A stretch of 64,000 bases of DNA from an uncultured Pseudomonadota bacterium. GTDB taxonomy: Bacteria > Pseudomonadota > Gammaproteobacteria > Steroidobacterales > Steroidobacteraceae. The DNA lies in contig CAMLGF010000008.1 in assembly GCA_946479515.1 (NCBI GenBank), positions 1-64,000 of the forward strand, given 5' to 3'. Below are positions 1-9,373 of this stretch, piece by piece; position 1 is the stretch's first letter, and every line of letters begins with the position of its first letter. The notes beneath the pieces were generated by a model. It was given only the letters and a program-made list of their open reading frames with translations. It was not told where the DNA came from and did no database searches. A program made the translations under genes and the position numbers.

Positions 1-3000
1 GCGCCCGTGCCGCCGTCGTGGCCGGAGATCAGCACCACGTCGGCGTGCGCCTTGGCGACTCCCGCCGCGATCGTGCCGACGCCCACTTCCGCCACCAGCT
101 TCACGCTGACGCGCGCATCGCGGTTGGCGTTCTTGAGGTCGTGGATGAGTTCCGCCAGATCCTCGATGGAATAGATGTCGTGGTGCGGCGGCGGGCTGAT
201 GAGCCCCACGCCCGCGGTGGTGTGCCGCGTCTTCGCGATCCACGGGTACACCTTGGTGCCGGGCAGCTGGCCGCCCTCGCCGGGCTTGGCGCCCTGCGCC
301 ATCTTGATCTGCAGCTCGCGCGCATTCACCAGGTAGTTGGACGTGACGCCAAAGCGGCCGCTCGCCACCTGCTTGATGGCCGAGTTCTTCGAGTCGCCGT
401 TCTCCATGGGGACGTAGCGCTCCGGGTCCTCGCCGCCTTCGCCCGTGTTGGACTTGCCGCCGACGCGGTTCATGGCGATGGCCAGGGTCTCGTGCGCTTC
501 CTTCGAGATGGAGCCGTAGCTCATGGCGCCCGTCTTGAAGCGCTTCATGATGCTTTCCACCGACTCCACTTCCTCGATCGGGATGGCATCGCCGGCCTTG
601 AAGTCGAGCAGGCCGCGCAGCGTGGAGAGATTCCGCGCGCGATCATCGATGAGCTCGGCGTAGCTCTTGTACGTGGCGTACGAACCGGTGCGCACCGATT
701 TCTGCAGGCGGTGGATGCTCTCCGGATTGAACAGGTGGAATTCGCCGTCGGAACGCCACTGGTACTGCCCGCCCGAGGGCAGGGCCTGCACATTCTCGTG
801 CGGCGCGCGCTCGGCGAAGGCGGAGTGGTGGCGCATGAGCACCTCGCCCGCGATCACGTCCAGCCCGACGCCGCCGACGCGCGAAGCCGTGCCCGCGAAG
901 TATTCGTCGATGACGTCCTGGCGCAGGCCAACGGCCTCGAACACCTGGGCGCCGTGATAGCTCTGCACGGCGGAGATGCCCATCTTGGACATCACCTTCA
1001 CCACGCCCTTGACCGCGGCCTTCGCGAAATTCTTGCAGGCCAGCTTGTAGTCGACGTTGGGCAGCAGCTCTTCGCGGATCATGCCGTCGATGGTCTCGAA
1101 GGCCACGTACGGGTTGATGACCGAGCAGCCGTAGCCGATGAGCAGCGCGAAGTGATGCACCTCGCGCGCATCGCCGGTCTCGAGCGCCAGCGAGCACTTC
1201 ATGCGCAGGCCCTGGCGGATGAGGTGGTGATGCAGGCCGGACACGGCCAGCAGCGACGGAATCGCCGCGAAGTCCTTGTTCACGCCGCGGTCGGAGAGAA
1301 TGAGGATGTTGACCTCCTCGTCCTCGATCATGCGACGCGCCTCGGCGCGCAGATCTTCCATCGCCTGCACCAGGCCGTCCTCGCCGCGGTCGGCGCGGAA
1401 CAGGATGCGCAGCGTGCCCACCTTGAGACCCGGCAGGGAGACGCGGCGGATCTTCGCGAACTCGTCGTTGGTCAGCACCGGGCCCGGCAGCTCGATGCGG
1501 CGGCAATCGCCGGGGCGCGGATCGAGCAGGTTGCCCTCGCTGCCGAGCCAGACATCCGACGAGGTGATGATCTCTTCGCGGATGCAATCGATGGGCGGGT
1601 TGGTGACCTGCGCGAACAGCTGCTTGAAGTAGTCGTACAGCAGGCGCGACTTGTTGGACAGCGCCGCGAGCGGCGTGTCGTTGCCCATGGAGCCGATGGC
1701 CTCCACGCCATCGCGCGCCATCGGCGCCATGAGGATGCGCTGGTCCTCGAAGGTGTAGCCGAAGGCGAGCTGGCGCTTGGCCAGCGCCTCGGGCTCGGGC
1801 GCGGGGCGCTCGGGCACCGCGGGCAGATCGTTGAGATGCACCAGGTACTGCTTGAGCCACTCCGCGTACGGTCGCTCGTTGATGATCTGCGCCTTGATCT
1901 CCTCGTCCTCGACGATGCGACCGAGCTCGGTGTCCACCAGGAACATGCGGCCGGGCTGCAGGCGGCCCTTGCGCACGATGTCCTCGGGCGGAAAGTCGAG
2001 CACGCCGGCCTCGGAGGCCATGACGCAGACGTCGTCCTTGGTCACGTAGTAGCGACCCGGGCGCAGACCGTTGCGGTCGAGCACCGAGCCGATGCGCTTG
2101 CCGTCGGTGAAGCAGATGTCGGCCGGGCCGTCCCAGGGCTCCATCAAACTACTGTGGTACTGGTAGAACGCGCGGCGCGCCGGATCCATGGTGGAGTGCT
2201 TGGCCCACGGCTCCGGGATCATCATCATGATGGCGTGCGGCATCGAGCGGCCCGAGAGCACCATCAGTTCGAGCACGTTGTCGAACATGGAGGAGTCGGA
2301 CCCGTTCGGGTTGACGATGGGCGGAATCTTCTTGATGTCCTCGCCGAACAGCGGCGAATCGAACAGCGCCTCGCGCGCGCGCATCCAGTTGATGTTGCCG
2401 CGGAGCGTGTTGATCTCGCCGTTGTGCGCGATACAGCGATACGGGTGCGCACGATCCCAGCTCGGGAAGGTGTTCGTGCTGAAGCGCGAGTGCACCAGCG
2501 CGATGGCCGATTCCATCAGCGGGTTCTGCAGGTCGAGGTAGTACTGATCGAGCTGGGCGGTGGTCAGCATGCCCTTGTAGACGAGCGTCTTGTGCGACAG
2601 CGACACCACGTACCAGTACTCGGCGCCGCCGATGGTCGACACGCGGATCTCGTTGTACGCGCGCTTGCGGATCACGTAGAGCTTGCGCTCGAACTCGGCC
2701 TCGTCCGCGGTCTCGGCGCCACGGCCGATGAACACCTGGCGCACGAAGGGCTCGGCCGCCTTGGCCGTCTCGCCCAGCATGGAGTTGTCCACGGGCACGG
2801 TGCGCGCGCCCAGGTACACCTGTCCCTCGGCCTGCACCACGCGCGCGAACACTTCCTCGATCTGGCGGCGCTGCGTCGCATTGCGCGGCATGAAGATGTT
2901 GCCCGCGGCATACAGGCCGGGCTCGGGCAGGTTGATGCGCGCATCCTTCTTGGCCACCTTCTTGAGGAAGGCGTGCGGCATCTGCAGCAGGATGCCGGCG

Positions 3001-3197
3001 CCATCGCCGGTGTTGACCTCGGCGCCGCTGGCGCCGCGATGATCGAGATTGCGGAGGACCTGGATGCCCTGCCTGACGATGGCGTTCGATTTGCGACCCT
3101 TGATGTCCACGATGAAGCCGACGCCGCAGGCGTCATGCTCGAACTGGGGGTCATAGAGGCCCTGCTTCGCGGGCGGGCCCAATCGAATCGCGGTCAT
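1..3197 (-). CDS. gltB: Glutamate synthase large subunit, 5' part (gene runs off the left edge)
   Basis: Large (alpha) subunit of NADPH-glutamate synthase, which makes two glutamates from glutamine and 2-oxoglutarate in the cytoplasm. About 1065 codons of a usual ~1480-1500 are present. The start ATG at 3197 follows GGAGGAAGCTGAA, an excellent ribosome site. The protein opens with a short propeptide and then Asp-Ala-Cys24-Gly-Val-Gly-Phe; Cys24 is the expected nucleophile of the class II glutaminase domain after propeptide removal. The HRGA and TGDGAG blocks of that domain follow. The sequence stops at the left edge inside the FMN-binding synthase domain, in a stretch reading [20 protein letters not shown] then GHDGGTGA. 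The 3Fe-4S cysteines and C-terminal domain, and probably gltD, lie outside. An EamA gene lies 162 bp upstream on the same strand. Confidence 0.97.
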   Translation of the reverse strand, partial: MTAIRLGPPAKQGLYDPQFEHDACGVGFIVDIKGRKSNAIVRQGIQVLRNLDHRGASGAEVNTGDGAGILLQMPHAFLKKVAKKDARINLPEPGLYAAGNIFMPRNATQRRQIEEVFARVVQAEGQVYLGARTVPVDNSMLGETAKAAEPFVRQVFIGRGAETADEAEFERKLYVIRKRAYNEIRVSTIGGAEYWYVVSLSHKTLVYKGMLTTAQLDQYYLDLQNPLMESAIALVHSRFSTNTFPSWDRAHPYRCIAHNGEINTLRGNINWMRAREALFDSPLFGEDIKKIPPIVNPNGSDSSMFDNVLELMVLSGRSMPHAIMMMIPEPWAKHSTMDPARRAFYQYHSSLMEPWDGPADICFTDGKRIGSVLDRNGLRPGRYYVTKDDVCVMASEAGVLDFPPEDIVRKGRLQPGRMFLVDTELGRIVEDEEIKAQIINERPYAEWLKQYLVHLNDLPAVPERPAPEPEALAKRQLAFGYTFEDQRILMAPMARDGVEAIGSMGNDTPLAALSNKSRLLYDYFKQLFAQVTNPPIDCIREEIITSSDVWLGSEGNLLDPRPGDCRRIELPGPVLTNDEFAKIRRVSLPGLKVGTLRILFRADRGEDGLVQAMEDLRAEARRMIEDEEVNILILSDRGVNKDFAAIPSLLAVSGLHHHLIRQGLRMKCSLALETGDAREVHHFALLIGYGCSVINPYVAFETIDGMIREELLPNVDYKLACKNFAKAAVKGVVKVMSKMGISAVQSYHGAQVFEAVGLRQDVIDEYFAGTASRVGGVGLDVIAGEVLMRHHSAFAERAPHENVQALPSGGQYQWRSDGEFHLFNPESIHRLQKSVRTGSYATYKSYAELIDDRARNLSTLRGLLDFKAGDAIPIEEVESVESIMKRFKTGAMSYGSISKEAHETLAIAMNRVGGKSNTGEGGEDPERYVPMENGDSKNSAIKQVASGRFGVTSNYLVNARELQIKMAQGAKPGEGGQLPGTKVYPWIAKTRHTTAGVGLISPPPHHDIYSIEDLAELIHDLKNANRDARVSVKLVAEVGVGTIAAGVAKAHADVVLISGHDGGTG

Positions 3198-3359
3198 TTC
3201 AGCTTCCTCCAGACACAAACGCGCAGGGCGCAACGTCCCCGCGCTATGGGCCTGCGCCCATACCACTCGATTTCATCGAAAAATTGGTTACATCTGGAGG
3301 CGCTGCCACGGGAGGGTACCTCCGGGGCGCGCAAGGCAATCAGATATATATGAGTCGGA

Positions 3360-4265
3360 TCATACAGACCGCGACTCGTCGGTCAACGCCTGATTGACCC
3401 GGGAATTCAGCCAGCCGTGGCCGAAAACCGCGGCGAGAACGATAAACACTCCCAGGAAGAAGAGTCCATCGAGCTCGCGCGCCTCACCGAGGAACAGCAC
3501 CGCCAGCAATATGGCGTAGAGCGGCTCGAGATTGATGGCCAGCTGCGTGGTGAAGGCCGACAGGTGCCTCAGGGCCTGGAGTGCGAGCATGAAGGGGATG
3601 AGGGTGCAGAACACCGCGAGCACCAGCAGCCAGACAATGTCCTGTGCGGACGGCAGGACCCAGAAGCCGCCCCGCGGACTCGAGAGCGGGCTGACCAGCG
3701 TCATCAGCAGGAAGCCCGCGCCCAATTCGATGCCGGTGACCGCCATCGCGTCCTGGTCCCCGAGCAGGCGCTTGTTGAGCAGGTTGTACACCGCCGCCAG
3801 CGCGGCCGAGGCCACACCCACCCATAGCCCCGCATGCATCCCGGCCGGCAGCCCGCCGACCACCAGCGCGACGCCGGGAATCACCAGCACCGCGAGCACG
3901 AGATTATGTCGCTGCAGGCGTGCGCCGGTGACCACGGGCTCGATGAGCGCCACCACCACCGGCGCGAGCGCCATGGTGGTGGCCGCCACCGATGCATTGG
4001 CCAGCTTCACCGAGCCGTAGAAGCACAGCCAGTGCAGCGCGATCACGCAACCCACGCCGGCGTAGGCCCACACCAGTCGCGCGGGTACCCGGCGCAGCGC
4101 GCGCCAGGCGTGCGGGAAGCAGGCCAGCGCCGCGGTGACCAGCAGCATGCGCCACCAGACGAGCTGCGCCGCCGGCAACGTGATCAGCCGGCCGAAGACC
4201 GCAGTGAAACCCCAGAGCACCACGCAGGCGTGGAGCTGCAACAGCGCGCGGGAATGCGGGCTCAT
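3360..4265 (-). CDS. EamA/DMT-family transporter
   Basis: A 301-residue inner-membrane protein of the drug/metabolite transporter (EamA) superfamily. It shows about ten hydrophobic segments in two homologous halves, beginning HACVVLWGFTAVFGRL, and the second half contains an NLEPLYAILLAVLFLGE stretch typical of the EamA repeat. The substrate cannot be told from sequence; family members export amino acids or metabolites. ATG 4265 has only a weak upstream AGG. The gene is divergent from the HExxH protein at 4415 and lies 162 bp upstream of gltB on the same strand, so co-transcription with gltB is possible but not required. Confidence 0.9.
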   Translation of the reverse strand: MSPHSRALLQLHACVVLWGFTAVFGRLITLPAAQLVWWRMLLVTAALACFPHAWRALRRVPARLVWAYAGVGCVIALHWLCFYGSVKLANASVAATTMALAPVVVALIEPVVTGARLQRHNLVLAVLVIPGVALVVGGLPAGMHAGLWVGVASAALAAVYNLLNKRLLGDQDAMAVTGIELGAGFLLMTLVSPLSSPRGGFWVLPSAQDIVWLLVLAVFCTLIPFMLALQALRHLSAFTTQLAINLEPLYAILLAVLFLGEARELDGLFFLGVFIVLAAVFGHGWLNSRVNQALTDESRSV

Positions 4266-4414
4266 GGGCCTAGATAGACGTCATTTCGCACCACGTTTAG
4301 TCTAGCGACATGAGAGCGTGGCAGGGGGCGATGGCAGCGCTCGCGATCATCAGCGCCGCGAGCACCGGCGCGCGCACTTCGAGAGGTGGGGCCAGCGGCA
4401 GAGGTGGAAGTGAA

Positions 4415-6022
4415 ATGAAATCGCAGACCTTCATCGCAGCCTGCCTGCTGACTCTTGTTCTGGGCGCGCGTCCGGGGAGCGCGCAGGCGGCCGAGCCGCG
4501 CATCGGCAAGTTCGTCCGATACGAGACGGGAGATTTCGTCATCGTGACCTCGCGCAGCGGCACGCAGGCCCGCGAGATCATCCAGACGCTGGTGAAATTT
4601 CGCCTGACGCTGGAGAAGCTGCTCGGCCGGCGCGCGGCGCGCAGCGGCATCGGCACGCACATCGTGCTCGTCAGCACCAGCGACTGGGATAAATATCTCA
4701 CGCCCCGCGAGAAGATCGCCGGGTTCTTCACCCGGTCGACGTTCGACAATTACATGGCCATGAACGGTGACGTGGCGGGCGCGATCCACGTGATGCTCCA
4801 CGAGTACACGCATTTCTATCTGTCCTCGCAGTTCGCCGGCGAGTATCCGCCCTGGTTCAACGAAGGCCTCGCCGAGGTCATGGCCTATGCCATGTTCGAC
4901 AAGGACAACCGTGCGGTGCTGCGCATCCCGCAGTTTCAGGTGATGGAGGCGCGGGATAGCGACTGGATCCCGTTCGAGAGGCTCATCAAGGTCGACCACA
5001 GTTCGCCGGAATATCAGCAGCACACGCTGGCCAGTTCCTTTTATGCCCAGGCCTGGCTCACCGTGCACTATGGGCTGGTCGAGAATCGCGACTTCGGCCG
5101 CCGCATGATCGAATACCTTGCCGCGCTCAATACTCTGGTGCCGCAGGAAGAAGCGGCCCGCAGGAGTTTTGGCGATGACCTGGGCGCCATCGATGAGACC
5201 CTGCGCGCCTACGCCCGCCAGGGGCGGTTGAGTTCCGGCACGCTCGATCTGGGCGAGGTGCCGGAGGTCACGTTGCCGGCACCTCAGCCCATGACTGACG
5301 CCGACGCGCTGGCCGCGCTCATTGACGTGATGCTGGTCTCGAGGCGGGCTGTGGATCGCACGCGGCTTCTGATCGACTCACTCAAGCGCCGCGAACCCAG
5401 GGCGGCACGATCGCACATCCTCGCGGCGCGCCTGGCCGACCTCGAGAACGACTCCGCAGGCTTCGATGCGGCCGTGGACACGGCGGCCAGTCTGCTCGCG
5501 CCGGACGACCAGGTCGCCCGGCGCGAGCTGGGCCTGGTGCTGCTGAACAGCGCCTCGGATTTCGACATCACGAGCACGCGCACCAGCGAGCAGTCCCAGC
5601 GCGACCTTAAACGCGCGTTGAAATATTTCGCCGAGGCGGTCGAGCGGGACAACGGCGACCCGAAGACGCTGTGGGGGCTCGGCACGACACTGTCGCGACT
5701 CGGCACCGAGCTCGATCTCGCCGATACCGCGCTGCAGTCCGCCTATCAACGTGTGCCGGCGAGCGCCATGGTGGCCGCGTCGCTGGCGAGCCTCAAACAG
5801 CAGCAGGACAAGCCCGAAGACGCGGTGCGCTTCTTCGGCGACGTGATCCGCCTGGCCGATGATCGCTCGCTGCGCCGCTGGGCCACGGATGCGCTGAAGC
5901 AGACGCAGGAATACATCGCCGAGCGCGATCGGATCGACGCGGAGAACCGCCGACGGCAGGAAGCGTACGAAAAGCAGCTCGCCGAATACGAGAAGAAATA
6001 CGGCAAGCGGAAGAAAAAGTAG
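4415..6022 (+). CDS. Secreted HExxH metallopeptidase-like protein with TPR-like C-terminus
   Basis: A 535-residue exported protein. ATG 4415 is chosen over ATG 4310 because GAGGTGGAAG precedes it and it directly begins a signal peptide (hydrophobic residues 6-18, likely cleavage after AQA at 25). Residues 129-133 are HEYTH and are followed by a glutamate in WFNEGLAEV (E150), the pattern of gluzincin-type peptidases (peptidase MA-like/DUF1570 group). Residues of roughly 390-490 look like tetratricopeptide helices, and the last 20 are a Lys/Glu/Tyr-rich tail. I infer a periplasmic zinc peptidase or a scaffold derived from one. The substrate is unknown and no partner gene adjoins it. It converges with the gene at 6041. 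Confidence 0.8.
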   Translation: MKSQTFIAACLLTLVLGARPGSAQAAEPRIGKFVRYETGDFVIVTSRSGTQAREIIQTLVKFRLTLEKLLGRRAARSGIGTHIVLVSTSDWDKYLTPREKIAGFFTRSTFDNYMAMNGDVAGAIHVMLHEYTHFYLSSQFAGEYPPWFNEGLAEVMAYAMFDKDNRAVLRIPQFQVMEARDSDWIPFERLIKVDHSSPEYQQHTLASSFYAQAWLTVHYGLVENRDFGRRMIEYLAALNTLVPQEEAARRSFGDDLGAIDETLRAYARQGRLSSGTLDLGEVPEVTLPAPQPMTDADALAALIDVMLVSRRAVDRTRLLIDSLKRREPRAARSHILAARLADLENDSAGFDAAVDTAASLLAPDDQVARRELGLVLLNSASDFDITSTRTSEQSQRDLKRALKYFAEAVERDNGDPKTLWGLGTTLSRLGTELDLADTALQSAYQRVPASAMVAASLASLKQQQDKPEDAVRFFGDVIRLADDRSLRRWATDALKQTQEYIAERDRIDAENRRRQEAYEKQLAEYEKKYGKRKKK

Positions 6023-6040
6023 GCCGCGCCGCGGCTGAAA

Positions 6041-6568
6041 TTATTTCTTTGTCTTTCCCGTGAGCTGGTCCAGCACGGCGCTGCGCGGCCGATCCGCCGA
6101 GCCGGTGATGCCCTGCCGCCGGGCGGCGTCGCCGACGCGTTGCCCCGCGCCTCGCGTGTTGTAGGGGTCGCCGCCGCCGCCCTGATCCTTTCCGAGTGGT
6201 TCGATGGCCTTCCGGGAACGCTGGGTCTCTTCGATCGCCAGCGTACCGGGATCGAGCTTCTGCATGACATTGGTCGCGCTGAGCGTGGCGAACTCGCCGG
6301 TGGCGACGGCCCAGTCCCAGACCGCCATGCCGCGCTCGTCGTGTCGAACGCGTCCGGAGGGCCGGGACATCGCTTGTCGCTCAGTGGGCCGCTGCGACTC
6401 CTCGCGCTTCGGCGTGGCCTGGCGGTCGGCGCTCTCCGCGCGGCGCAGCTTCAATGACTTCAGCCGCATGGTCGTGGTTTCGATACTGAAGGGGATGGAA
6501 TCCGAATCGAGCGCCGAAGGTTCGGCGCGATTGGGCTTTTCCAGGGGAGGCTTTCGATAATCGGGCAT
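6041..6568 (-). CDS. Conserved-looking hypothetical protein, hydrophilic
   Basis: A 175-residue protein I do not recognise. ATG 6568 follows AAAAGGTCAGGTGAACC, which offers a usable ribosome site. The chain is very charged and apparently disordered at the N-terminus, with Arg/Lys/Pro/Glu-rich residues 1-75. The most structured part is residues 80-115, containing GMAVWDWAVATGEFATLSATN. The C-terminus is Gly/Arg/Lys-rich and ends in GKTKK. There is no signal peptide or membrane segment. It is convergent with the HExxH gene (18 bp between stops). Codon third positions are GC-rich as in the neighbours, which favours a real gene. Confidence 0.6.
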   Translation of the reverse strand: MPDYRKPPLEKPNRAEPSALDSDSIPFSIETTTMRLKSLKLRRAESADRQATPKREESQRPTERQAMSRPSGRVRHDERGMAVWDWAVATGEFATLSATNVMQKLDPGTLAIEETQRSRKAIEPLGKDQGGGGDPYNTRGAGQRVGDAARRQGITGSADRPRSAVLDQLTGKTKK

Positions 6569-6697
6569 GGTTCACCTGACCTTTTAGTCGGCCCCGAAGT
6601 GCCCCTATTGAACTGCAAACAGTGACGTCATTCACAGATCGTCGTCGAAGCGCGACATTTTGACCTAAAGCCGGGCCCGCGGCGGCCGGGGGAACGC

Positions 6698-7117
6698 TCA
6701 TGGCTCGTCGGACGCCCGATCGGCGCGCACCACCTGCCAGTCGCCATCCTGGCGCCGCAACTCCACGTCCAGCGTGGCCCGGTCGCCGGCGGGCAGTACG
6801 GCGACATCCACGCGAACCTGCGCGAGATCGGGCACGGGCAGTTCGAGGCTCTCGATGTCGACACGCACATCGACCTTGGGATTGGCGAGGAAGTAACCGC
6901 GCAGGAAAGACTGCAGCCGGGTTTTGTCGAATCCGCGCTCGTCGCGGTAGCCGCTGGCGACGTGCTCGAGTACGTCGCTGGCGTCGCGCGCCTCCGCCGC
7001 GTGCTCCACGCGCGCGAACAGCTCGCGCACCTGTTGCTCGTCGCTGCTGTGCTCGGCGCAAGCGCCGAACCACGCGAGCAACGCCGAGGAGAAAACGAGC
7101 ATCGCGAAAAATTTCAT
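6698..7117 (-). CDS. Small exported protein, NTF2/SnoaL-like (hypothetical)
   Basis: A 139-residue protein beginning MKFFAMLVFSSALLAWFGAC. This is a signal peptide ending in a weak lipobox (Phe-Gly-Ala-Cys), so it is exported and may be a lipoprotein. ATG 7117 (after GGAAGCACC) is preferred to an in-frame GTG ten codons upstream, which would bury the signal peptide. The mature part (helix rich in Glu/Ala/Arg, then alternating beta segments ending in DGDWQVVRADR) resembles NTF2/SnoaL or Cif-type small folds. That resemblance is inference; no catalytic motif is visible. It is divergent from the gene at 7238. Confidence 0.65.
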   Translation of the reverse strand: MKFFAMLVFSSALLAWFGACAEHSSDEQQVRELFARVEHAAEARDASDVLEHVASGYRDERGFDKTRLQSFLRGYFLANPKVDVRVDIESLELPVPDLAQVRVDVAVLPAGDRATLDVELRRQDGDWQVVRADRASDEP

Positions 7118-7237
7118 GGTGCTTCCTATTGCAGTCGAGTCCCTCAAGCCCTATCGTTCGCGCGCGTTGCGGGGTTGGGAACCGGTCGTGACGTCCAGAA
7201 ATGGTGCTCCGGACCCAGTTGGAGGTGGACAACTGAA

Positions 7238-7618
7238 ATGAAGAAATCCTCGCGGTCTAACGATACCGACCCTGGACCCCGTCTTCATACCGTCAATCAG
7301 TATCTCGAAAAGAACTTTCCCGATTTCTTCGCCGAAGCCCGTTTCCACGTGGGAAACGACGATTACTTCCTGTACGCCCGCTTCGGCAAATACCTCGCCA
7401 GCTCCATCGAGCACCGGCGTTTCAAGAGCGACAAGATCTCACGCGGTTTCACCGTGCTGAACAAGCTCGCCCGCAAGGCCGAGCGTGATCCCCAGGTGCG
7501 TCACATCCTGGTGAGCGGCCCGCTGGAAGAGATCGTCGACGAGCCCAAGGCCCGCGAGATGGCGAACAAGCGCCTGTCCCCCGTGGCCCGCTCGTACCTC
7601 GAGGGTCTCTGCGAATAA
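7238..7618 (+). CDS. Hypothetical protein, 126 residues
   Basis: A soluble 126-residue protein without signal peptide or membrane segment. I do not recognise the family with confidence; it recalls the small DUF7674-like group. ATG 7238 follows GGAGG about 12 bases upstream. The N-terminal half contains YLEKNFPDFFAEARFHVGND, and the C-terminal half is basic and helical, ending in ARSYLEGLCE. The stop codon TAA (7616-7618) is also the first three bases of a 42-bp repeat that occurs in inverted orientation at 8426-8467, where it again overlaps a TAA stop. Confidence 0.6.
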   Translation: MKKSSRSNDTDPGPRLHTVNQYLEKNFPDFFAEARFHVGNDDYFLYARFGKYLASSIEHRRFKSDKISRGFTVLNKLARKAERDPQVRHILVSGPLEEIVDEPKAREMANKRLSPVARSYLEGLCE

Positions 7619-7657
7619 TGGGGACATTCCTCGTTTTCTAGAAAACGGGGACGCACC
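7616..7657. repeat. 42-bp repeat, left arm of an inverted pair around the DUF924 gene
   Basis: This 42-base sequence starts with TAATGGGGACATTCC and ends GGGGACGCACC. It matches the reverse complement of 8426-8467 with one difference (A versus G near its end). Its core CGTTTTCTAGAAAACG is a perfect 16-base palindrome. The first three bases are the stop codon of the upstream gene. A related hairpin continues to the right: GGGGACGCACCTC at 7647-7659 pairs with GAGGCGCGTCCCC at 7693-7705 (one mismatch). GGGGAC-type elements of this sort are often REP-like sequences mobilised by RAYT transposases; no transposase is in the window. Confidence 0.85.
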
Positions 7658-7780
7658 TCATTCGGAAGCCCGACCGCCTCGCCGCACCTCGCGAGGCGCG
7701 TCCCCGATTTCCGTCCGCCTGCATTCGGTCAGCCGACGCTGCGAGTGGCCCGCCGCAATTGAGCTAGCATCGCGGCATCG

Positions 7781-8398
7781 ATGCAACGGCCGCACGACAT
7801 CCTGGAATATTGGTTCGGCACCGGCCCGTGGACGCGGCAGCGGCTCGAGGAGCGCACGCGTTTCTGGTTCGGTGGCGACGGCGCCGAGGCGCAGGCCGCG
7901 CGCGATGCGGACATCCGGGCGCGGCTCGAGCCCCTGCTCGAGCGCGCGGCGCGCGGTGAGTTCGCCTCCTGGGCGTCCAGCCCCCGGCGGCGGCTGGCGC
8001 TGATACTGCTGTTCGACCAGGTGCCACGGAACTGTTACCGCGGCACCGGCGCCGCGTTCGCCTTCGACCCGCAGGCGCTGGCGCTGGCAGCGGAAGGCCT
8101 GCAGCTCGCCGCCGATGCCGCGCTGGACCCGGTGGAGCGGGTGTTCTTCTATCTACCCCTGGAGCACGCCGAATCGCTGGAAGCGCAGGATGCCGCGGTG
8201 GCGGCGTTCGACCGGCTGGTGGCCGAGGCGCCGGCGGAACTGCGCGACTATTGCACGTACACGGCACAGTACGCGCGCAAGCATCGCGACATCATCGCGA
8301 AGTTCGGGCGGTTCCCGCACCGTAATGCCCTGCTCGGCAGGAAGAGCACGCCCGAGGAGGAAGCGTGGCTGGCGGAGTTCGGCAACCCGTTCGGCTAG
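7781..8398 (+). CDS. DUF924 family protein
   Basis: A 205-residue cytoplasmic protein of the DUF924 family (TPR-like all-helical fold, function unknown). Recognisable blocks are DILEYWF near the start, the tryptophan/phenylalanine-rich RTRFWFGGD, LALILLFDQVPRNCYRGT, FFYLPLEHAE and the C-terminal KFGRFPHRN. Length and motif order match the family. ATG 7781 has no strong ribosome site. The gene is alone between two copies of a 42-bp repeat in inverted orientation (7616-7657 and 8426-8467), so gene plus repeats could be a mobile cassette; that is inference. Confidence 0.9.
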   Translation: MQRPHDILEYWFGTGPWTRQRLEERTRFWFGGDGAEAQAARDADIRARLEPLLERAARGEFASWASSPRRRLALILLFDQVPRNCYRGTGAAFAFDPQALALAAEGLQLAADAALDPVERVFFYLPLEHAESLEAQDAAVAAFDRLVAEAPAELRDYCTYTAQYARKHRDIIAKFGRFPHRNALLGRKSTPEEEAWLAEFGNPFG

Positions 8399-8425
8399 CG
8401 CGGGCGCGCGGAGCAAGGCCCGGCA

Positions 8426-8467
8426 GGCGCGTCCCCGTTTTCTAGAAAACGAGGAATGTCCCCATTA
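8426..8467. repeat. 42-bp repeat, right arm of the inverted pair
   Basis: Reverse complement of the repeat at 7616-7657, with one mismatch. It contains the palindrome CGTTTTCTAGAAAACG. Its last three bases (8465-8467, TTA) are the TAA stop of the minus-strand CDF transporter gene. Thus both copies begin exactly at a TAA stop of the outward-lying gene. Confidence 0.85.
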
Positions 8468-9370
8468 ATCATCGAGGTCGGGCTCGACGAAGCACCAGGC
8501 GACTTCCGGGAAGTTGGCCTTCACGTTGCGTTCGAGGCGATTGAGGCAGGCGACGGCTTCTTCGATGGACAGGCCGGGCTTCATGCGCACTTTGACGGCC
8601 AGCATCACCTGCGGACCCATCTGCAGCGTGATGGCGCGATACAGATGCGCGATGCCGGGCTCGCTCGCGAGCTGGGCGCGCAGCGCCCCCTGCAGATCTT
8701 CCTCGGCCGAGCGGCCGACGATCAGGCCCTTGATGCGAATCGCGACGAAGATCGACACGCACACCAGGATGGCGCCGATGGTGATGGAGCCCAGCGCATC
8801 GAACATGCTGTTGCCCGTGATCGCGGCCAGCGACAGGAACGCGAACGCCACCGCGAGGCCGAGCAGCGCGGCCACGTCCTCACCCAGCACCACCACCAGC
8901 TCGGCATTGCGCGTGTTGCGCAGCCAGTAGCCGAAGGGCTTGTCGCCGCGCAGCTTGCGGATCTCGCGCAGGCAGCCGAGCAGGCTGCCGGTCTCGAGCG
9001 CGATGGACACGCCCAACACCGCCAGCGCGATCCAGGCCTGGTGCAGCTCCTCGCGCGCCGACAGCTTGTGCCAGCCCTCGTAGATGGAGAACAGGCCGCC
9101 CATGGAGAACAGCAGCAGCGCCACCACGAAACTCCAGAAGTAGGTGACCTTGCCCTGCCCCAGCGGGTATTTCTCGCTGGGCGGGCGCTGCGCCTGCTTG
9201 AGCCCCACGAACAGCAGCACCTGGTTGCCGCAATCGGCGAATGAGTGGATGGCCTCGGCCAGCATGCTGCCCGAGTGCGTGTAGAGAGCCGCGCCCAGCT
9301 TGGCGAGCGCGATGCCCAGATTGGCGACGAACGCGTAGAGAATCGCGCGCGCCGAAGACTCCGTGGACAT
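8465..9370 (-). CDS. Cation diffusion facilitator family transporter
   Basis: A 301-residue inner-membrane metal/proton antiporter of the CDF family. The first membrane region carries the metal-site motif in EAIHSFADCGNQ (H and D), and a second acidic pair lies in LGEDVAALLGL. About six membrane segments are followed by a ~90-residue cytoplasmic ferredoxin-like domain from around residue 215. The likely ion is Zn2+ or a similar divalent metal (family knowledge; not determinable here). It is the third gene of an apparent operon: the M16 pair ends 3 bp upstream, suggesting the transporter and zinc peptidases are co-expressed. Its stop codon overlaps the 42-bp repeat. Confidence 0.92.
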   Translation of the reverse strand: MSTESSARAILYAFVANLGIALAKLGAALYTHSGSMLAEAIHSFADCGNQVLLFVGLKQAQRPPSEKYPLGQGKVTYFWSFVVALLLFSMGGLFSIYEGWHKLSAREELHQAWIALAVLGVSIALETGSLLGCLREIRKLRGDKPFGYWLRNTRNAELVVVLGEDVAALLGLAVAFAFLSLAAITGNSMFDALGSITIGAILVCVSIFVAIRIKGLIVGRSAEEDLQGALRAQLASEPGIAHLYRAITLQMGPQVMLAVKVRMKPGLSIEEAVACLNRLERNVKANFPEVAWCFVEPDLDD

Positions 9371-9373
9371 GCG

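Noticed and set aside
18..3353. Very long open frame on the plus strand (about 1100 codons)
   Set aside because: It is the antisense shadow of gltB: His/Arg/Val/Leu-rich pseudo-protein, no ribosome site, and the minus-strand frame gives a full GltB match.
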